In this document: positions 42,766 through 47,139 of the stretch, piece by piece
How the letters are laid out: the number at the start of each line of letters is the position of its first letter
How positions within the stretch are numbered: position 1 is the stretch's first letter
Assembly (NCBI RefSeq): GCF_044582145.1
Contig: NZ_JBDODO010000014.1
Source of the DNA: Guyparkeria sp016278265
GTDB taxonomy: Bacteria; Pseudomonadota; Gammaproteobacteria; Halothiobacillales; Halothiobacillaceae
DNA length: 47,139 bases
Reading direction: 5' to 3' (one strand)
Notes under the pieces: generated by a model
Databases searched by the model: none
Told to the model about the DNA's origin: nothing
Seen by the model: the letters and a program-made list of their open reading frames with translations, nothing else
Program-made: the position numbers and the translations under genes

Positions 42766-44454
42766 TCAGTCGTCGACCTTGTCGGGGCGAAAGCCGGAGC
42801 TGATCGGGTAGCGGCGGTCACGACCGAAAGCGCGGCGGCTGATGCGCACGCCCGGCGGCGCCTGGCGACGCTTGTATTCGTTGACCAGGATCATGCCGAC
42901 CACCCGGCGAACCACGGCCTCGTCCAGCCCCAAGGCAACGATATCCTCGATACTGCTGTCGTGTTCGACGAAGGCCTCGATGATGCGGTCGAGATCCTCG
43001 TAGGCCGGTAGCGAATCCGAGTCACGCTGGTCGGCACGCAGCTCCGCCGAGGGCTCGCGCGTGATGACACGCTCTGGCACGGCGTCGAGTTCGGGACGCA
43101 CGGTCCCACCTAGCGCGTTGCGGTAGCGGGCGAGCTGATAGACCACCGTCTTGGGGACGTCCTTGATCGGGGCAAACCCACCGGCCATGTCGCCGTAAAG
43201 TGTCGCGTAGCCGACGGCCAGTTCGGACTTGTTGCCGGTCGTCAGCAGAAGCCGGCCGAACTTGTTCGACAACGCCATCAGGATCACGCCGCGGGCACGG
43301 GCCTGCAGGTTCTCCTCGGTGACGTCCTCGGCCAGGCCGGCGAACAGCGGCGAGAGCGTTTCCTGGAACGAGCCGAAGACCGGCTCGATCGACAATGTCT
43401 CGCAACGCACGCCCAACGCGTCGCACTGGAGTTGGGCATCCTCGAGACTCATCGGCGAGGTGTACTGTGACGGCATGCGCACGGCCAGCACGTTGTCGGC
43501 CCCCAGCGCATCCACAGCAAGCGCGAGCACCAGGGACGAGTCAATGCCACCGGACAGCCCCAGCACCACGCCGGAAAATCCGTTCTTGCGCACATAATCG
43601 GCAATACCGGTCGTCAGGGCGCGATAGATCTCCGCCTCACCTTGCTGCCAGTCATGGCTGGGGCCATGGGCCAGGACTTCGCCCGTCGGCGAGATCTCCG
43701 TCCAGCCGATGCTCTCGGCAAAACCGGGCAGGTGCATGTGATTGCCGGAGGCCGAGGAAACGAACGAACGACCGTCGAACACCAGCTCATCCTGACCACC
43801 GACCAGATTGACGTAGATGATCGCGCAGCCGCTGGAATTGACGCGCTCGGCGATCTGGGCCTCGCGCTCACGGGTCTTCTGGCGATGAAACGGCGAGGCA
43901 TTGAGCACGCAAATCACGGCGGCGCCCGCTCGAGCGGTCTCTTCGATCGGCCCCTCGCGCCACGCGTCCTCGCAGATCACCACTCCCACCGACACCCCGT
44001 CGATCTCGGCCACCAGCGGAGATACCCCCTTACGGAAGTATCGCTTTTCGTCGAACACGCCGTAGTTGGGCAGGGCTCGCTTGGCGTAGCGGGCCACAAT
44101 TTCCCCACCATCGATCAACACCGCCTGATTCTGCAGATAGCCCTCGGCGTCACGACCTGGGGTGCCGATCAGCACAGCGGTATCGCCCACTTCGCCGGCG
44201 ATCCGTACCAGTTGCGCCTCGCAAGATTCGACGAAATCCTCGCGCAGCAACAGGTCTTCGGGCGGGTAGCCGGAAATCGTCAACTCGGGGAAGACGACGA
44301 GTCGTGCATCGACCTCCTTGCGGGCGCGCGCCACCAATTCGATCACGCGCGAGGCGTTGGCGCGACAGTCTCCAACCCGGGTGTTGATCTGGGCCAGTGC
44401 GATCCGCAGGCCGCCGATCTCACGCTCTTCGATTCGGTTCAGATTGTCAGTCAC
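42766..44454 (-). CDS. nadE: Glutamine-dependent NAD+ synthetase
   Basis: This long form joins an N-terminal nitrilase-fold glutaminase with Glu57 (FPELTISGYPPED), Lys125 and Cys161 (VVICEDAW) to a C-terminal synthetase with the ATP PP-loop SGGIDSS (301-307). It turns nicotinate adenine dinucleotide, ATP and glutamine into NAD+. I prefer GTG 44454, which overlaps the sucD stop as GTGA and gives 562 residues; the extension to 44562 would overlap sucD by 112 bp. Coupling to sucCD places cofactor synthesis in the same transcript as a TCA step. Confidence 0.95.
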   Translation of the reverse strand: MTDNLNRIEEREIGGLRIALAQINTRVGDCRANASRVIELVARARKEVDARLVVFPELTISGYPPEDLLLREDFVESCEAQLVRIAGEVGDTAVLIGTPGRDAEGYLQNQAVLIDGGEIVARYAKRALPNYGVFDEKRYFRKGVSPLVAEIDGVSVGVVICEDAWREGPIEETARAGAAVICVLNASPFHRQKTREREAQIAERVNSSGCAIIYVNLVGGQDELVFDGRSFVSSASGNHMHLPGFAESIGWTEISPTGEVLAHGPSHDWQQGEAEIYRALTTGIADYVRKNGFSGVVLGLSGGIDSSLVLALAVDALGADNVLAVRMPSQYTSPMSLEDAQLQCDALGVRCETLSIEPVFGSFQETLSPLFAGLAEDVTEENLQARARGVILMALSNKFGRLLLTTGNKSELAVGYATLYGDMAGGFAPIKDVPKTVVYQLARYRNALGGTVRPELDAVPERVITREPSAELRADQRDSDSLPAYEDLDRIIEAFVEHDSSIEDIVALGLDEAVVRRVVGMILVNEYKRRQAPPGVRISRRAFGRDRRYPISSGFRPDKVDD

Positions 44455-45353
44455 GATGTGCTCATGCCCTCGGACCGATTCTCGAGCACGCGGGCCGCCG
44501 TCACACCCAGCTCGGCCGGGCTGTCCACTACATGCACGCCTGCTGCGCGCAAGGCCGCGCATTTCGCGGCGGCGGTACCCTGCCCCCCGGCGATTACCGC
44601 CCCGGCATGCCCCATGCGCTTGCCGGCCGGCGCCGTGGCCCCGGCAATGTAGGCCACCACGGGCTTGGGATAGCCTTGACGAATGAACTCGGCGGCGGCC
44701 TCCTCGGCGCCCCCGCCGATTTCACCCACCATCAGCACCAGCTCGGTCTGCGGGTCGTCGGCAAAGCGCGACAGGCAGTCGATGAAATCCAACCCACCGA
44801 TGGGGTCGCCACCAATGCCGACGCAGGTGCTCTGGCCGAGTCCCGTGGCGGTGGTCTGTGCGACTGCTTCGTAGGTCAGCGTACCGGAACGCGAAACAAT
44901 TCCGACCCGTCCCTTGGTGTGGATCGAGCCCGGCATGATGCCGATCTTGCAGCTATCCGGCGTAATCAGCCCCGGGCAGTTTGGTCCGATCAGGCAGGCA
45001 TCCGGGTAATCCTGGGCGAGCACCGCCTTGACCTTGAGCATGTCGATCACCGGGATGCCCTCGGTAATGCAGGCGATCACCTCGATACCGGCGGCAGCGG
45101 CCTCGAGGATCGAATCCGCGGCGAACGGTGCGGGGACATAGATCATGCTCGCGGTCGCGCCCGTCTCGCGCACGGCATCGGCAACCGTATCGAACACCGG
45201 CAGGCCCAGATGTGTCTGCCCGCCTTTGCCGGGCGTCACCCCGCCGACCAAACGAGTGCCATAGGCGATAGCCTGTTCGGAGTGAAAGGTGCCCTGCTTG
45301 CCGGTAAACCCCTGGCAGATCACCCGGGTGGATTCGTCGACCAGAATGCTCAT
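44451..45353 (-). CDS. sucD: Succinyl-CoA synthetase alpha subunit
   Basis: SucD carries the CoA site and the phosphorylated histidine of succinyl-CoA ligase. The 300-residue product has CQGFTGKQGTFHSEQAI, VGGVTPGKGG, IGPNCPGLI, and the active His249 in GKRMGHAGAVIAGG. Its ATG overlaps the sucC stop as ATGA, so subunits are made in balance, and its own stop overlaps the nadE start. The C terminus is slightly longer than the E. coli subunit. The nucleotide preference is set by the beta subunit. Confidence 0.96.
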   Translation of the reverse strand: MSILVDESTRVICQGFTGKQGTFHSEQAIAYGTRLVGGVTPGKGGQTHLGLPVFDTVADAVRETGATASMIYVPAPFAADSILEAAAAGIEVIACITEGIPVIDMLKVKAVLAQDYPDACLIGPNCPGLITPDSCKIGIMPGSIHTKGRVGIVSRSGTLTYEAVAQTTATGLGQSTCVGIGGDPIGGLDFIDCLSRFADDPQTELVLMVGEIGGGAEEAAAEFIRQGYPKPVVAYIAGATAPAGKRMGHAGAVIAGGQGTAAAKCAALRAAGVHVVDSPAELGVTAARVLENRSEGMSTS

Positions 45354-46537
45354 CGGCCAGCCTCCCGCTTGGTGTTGGCGAGTGCTACCGCCCGGTTGGC
45401 GGCAGCCGCGAGCTCGTCTTCGGCCGTCAAGGCCAGCCCGGATTCGGCCAGCATGCGGCGGCCCTGTTCGGCGTTGGTGCCGGCCAGGCGTACGACGGTC
45501 GGCACCTCGAGCGCCACCTCTCGGGCCGCCTCGATGATGCCCTCGGCGATCAGGTCACACCGCACGATCCCCCCGAAGATATTGACCAGAATGGCCTCGA
45601 CTCGCGGGTTCTCGAGAATCAGCTTGAACGCCTCGGTCACCTTGGCTGCCGAGGTGCCGCCGCCGACATCGAGGAAGTTGGCCGGCTTGCCGCCGGCATG
45701 CTGGATCAGATCCATGGTCGCCATCGCCAAGCCGGCGCCATTGACCATGCAGGCAATGTTGCCGTCCAGGGAGACGTAGTTGAGTCCATGATCGATCGCC
45801 TTGCGCTCGGCCGGGTCCTCCTGGGCGATGTCTCGGCGTTTCCACCATTCGGCTTGCCGGTATTCCGCGTTGTCGTCCAGGGCCACCTTGGCATCCACGA
45901 TCGCCAACTCGCCATCGGTCAAGGCCGCCAACGGGTTGATCTCGATCAGGGCCGCGTCGCGTTCGATGAATGCGCGGTATAGCTTTAACGCCAGCGACAC
46001 GAAACCCTTCATTTGATCGACAGGTAACCCGAGCGCGAAGGCAAGCTCGCGGGCTTGATACGCGCCAAGCCCCACGGTGGGGTTGACTACCGCCCTGTGG
46101 ATTGACTCCGGGTGCTGTTCAGCCACCGCCTCGATGTCCATGCCACCTTGCGACGAGGCGACCATCACGACCCGCTGCAATGCCCGATCGACCGTAACCG
46201 CGAGATAATATTCATGCCGAATATCGGCCGCCGGCTCAACGAGCAAAGAATCCACCGGCAACCCGGCGGGTCCGGATTGCAACGTCACCAGCCGAGTACC
46301 TAGCAGATCAGTCGCAGCCTGGGTCACCCCGGCGACCTCGTCGACCAACCGAACCCCGCCGGCCTTTCCGCGCGCGCCGCTATGCACCTGCGCCTTGACG
46401 ACCCAGCGGCCGGACTCGCTAGCGGGCAGATGAGCACCGTCTCCCACTTCGTCGGCCGACTGGATCAGGGCGCCGGACGGCATGGGAATGCCGAATTCTG
46501 ACAGCAATGATTTGGCCTGATATTCGTGCAGGTTCAT
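45350..46537 (-). CDS. sucC: Succinyl-CoA synthetase beta subunit
   Basis: SucC has the ATP-grasp fold and binds nucleotide and succinate. The 395-residue product begins MNLHEYQAKSLLSEFGIPMP and has VVKAQVHSGARGKAGGV, EINPLAAL, NGAGLAMATMD, NFLDVGGG and ILVNIFGGIVRCD. It is first in the sucC-sucD-nadE unit. The Shine-Dalgarno is weak (GGAACGGG about 5-8 nt upstream). Other citric-acid-cycle genes such as sucAB are not adjacent. In an obligate autotroph this step may serve biosynthesis more than respiration; that is inference. Confidence 0.96.
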   Translation of the reverse strand: MNLHEYQAKSLLSEFGIPMPSGALIQSADEVGDGAHLPASESGRWVVKAQVHSGARGKAGGVRLVDEVAGVTQAATDLLGTRLVTLQSGPAGLPVDSLLVEPAADIRHEYYLAVTVDRALQRVVMVASSQGGMDIEAVAEQHPESIHRAVVNPTVGLGAYQARELAFALGLPVDQMKGFVSLALKLYRAFIERDAALIEINPLAALTDGELAIVDAKVALDDNAEYRQAEWWKRRDIAQEDPAERKAIDHGLNYVSLDGNIACMVNGAGLAMATMDLIQHAGGKPANFLDVGGGTSAAKVTEAFKLILENPRVEAILVNIFGGIVRCDLIAEGIIEAAREVALEVPTVVRLAGTNAEQGRRMLAESGLALTAEDELAAAANRAVALANTKREAGR

Positions 46538-46642
46538 GGTGACCCGTTCCAGAAATCGTCAATGAAAAGGGGGCATTGTCGCGCACCGACGCCCCATTGT
46601 CATGCCCGCAGACGCTATCCGTGGGCCGGAACAATAGCCAAG

Positions 46643-46666
46643 AAAAAGCCCCGGCAAGGCCGGGGC
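46643..46666 (-). terminator. Intrinsic terminator after the ComEA-like gene
   Basis: On the minus strand GCCCCGGC and GCCGGGGC pair over a 3-nt loop (46648-46666), followed by TTTTT. It lies about 35 bp after the ComEA-like stop and before sucC. Confidence 0.92.
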
Positions 46667-46702
46667 AACGAGTCACTCAGGGGAGAAATCAAAACCCACG
46701 CG

Positions 46703-46972
46703 TCAATCAGGGTGAACGGCAACGTAGGGTCGGAGGCGGGGGATGACCTGCGGATCCAAACCCCAGACCAATTCCAACTCATCGAACGATCCGAATGCCC
46801 CCTCGGTGAGACGATGAAGCACGATCCGTTCGGCTTGAACCGGGCCGACCCCACTCACCCCGGCAAGCTCGTCTGCGGACGCCCGATTGAGATCCAAACC
46901 ATTTCCCTGAACCGGGAAGGAGATCAGGAACAGCAGACCGAGACCCACCCACGAAAAACCCGCGTTGTTCAC
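46703..46972 (-). CDS. ComEA-like helix-hairpin-helix protein
   Basis: The roughly 89-residue product has an N-terminal hydrophobic segment (signal peptide or anchor) followed by one ComEA-type helix-hairpin-helix region. This reads DLNRASADELAGVSGVGPVQAERIV and ends LVWGLDPQVIPRLRPYV. Such proteins bind DNA in the periplasm during natural transformation. Many short proteobacterial versions exist with unproved roles. I prefer GTG 46972, because GGAG lies 6 nt upstream; GTG 46984 is an alternative. It is monocistronic with its own terminator. Confidence 0.82.
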   Translation of the reverse strand: MNNAGFSWVGLGLLFLISFPVQGNGLDLNRASADELAGVSGVGPVQAERIVLHRLTEGAFGSFDELELVWGLDPQVIPRLRPYVAVHPD

Positions 46973-47058
46973 CACACACTCCACGCTTCATCTGTCATCC
47001 AGACACGGAGCTTAAGGCGAATCGTTGGCCGAGAATATCGGGATAATCCTCAATTGCC

Positions 47059-47096
47059 GTAGGAATCTACCTTTCTTCCTGTGCGCCGATTCCTAC
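47059..47096. repeat. Inverted repeat GTAGGAATC/GATTCCTAC
   Basis: Two perfect 9-bp arms (47059-47067 and 47088-47096) lie 20 nt apart in the last 155 bp, upstream of the ComEA-like gene. They may be an operator or a stem-loop; I do not recognise a matching regulator. Confidence 0.55.
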
Positions 47097-47103
47097 AAAG
47101 CAG

Positions 47104-47137
47104 AAACCCCCGCAGCCTTAACGGCATACGGGGGTTT
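47104..47137. terminator. Probable terminator at the window edge
   Basis: AAACCCCCG (47104-47112) pairs with CGGGGGTTT (47129-47137) over a 16-nt loop that can itself pair partly. The A/T ends allow termination in either direction. The gene it serves lies outside the window. Confidence 0.65.
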
Positions 47138-47139
47138 CG

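Overview
This is a chromosomal window from a GC-rich, Gram-negative, gammaproteobacterium-like organism. The evidence is a run of LPS core genes, a TolC-type outer-membrane channel, and protein families of pseudomonad/Chromatiales type. A tkt-gap-pgk-pyk-fba operon resembles the Calvin-cycle/glycolysis clusters of sulfur-oxidising autotrophs (for example Halothiobacillus or Thioalkalivibrio relatives). That affiliation is inference, because no rRNA gene or RuBisCO lies here. No phage, plasmid, CRISPR, tRNA or rRNA gene was seen.

Layout. 1-2110: thiC under a TPP riboswitch (minus strand). 2319-4766: pcm-like methyltransferase and tolC (plus). 4812-14465: an envelope block with waaA, an LpxL-type acyltransferase, three GT4 and one GT2 glycosyltransferases, an O-antigen ligase/polymerase-like protein, a membrane-anchored polysaccharide deacetylase and an ELM1-family protein. 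14505-19962: zf-CHCC protein with ilvE, a 7TMR-DISM/GGDEF cyclase, and argS with a SPOR protein. 20427-23890: folE-folM, and a NodI/NodJ-type ABC exporter. 24076-26334: a dCache/PAS sensor with no output domain. 26464-33556: the carbon operon. 33774-35491: a peroxiredoxin-like protein and an orphan PhnD-like binding protein. 35625-39443: metK, then ahcY behind an SAH riboswitch, then metF. 39600-42713: an archaeal-type 3-dehydroquinate synthase II homologue, bioA and rsmE. 42766-46537: sucC-sucD-nadE. 46703-46972: a small ComEA-like protein.

The most unusual parts are two non-coding structures on either side of the folE-folM-permease segment. The first (20064-20337) folds on paper into a three-way junction closed by a roughly 34-bp stem, and 10-11-bp direct repeats lie at its ends, as if it were a mobile element. 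The second (22652-22935) lies between the two ABC exporter genes. It is closed by a perfect 16-bp inverted repeat whose 3' arm contains the ribosome-binding site of the permease, and it encloses an array of six short hairpins. Both deserve a copy-number and covariation search.

Other signals are competing hairpins between the SAH aptamer and the ahcY start, four genes whose start codons sit 6-8 nt after a -10-like hexamer without a Shine-Dalgarno (possible leaderless mRNAs), and short tandem repeats that begin at the stop codons of three genes.
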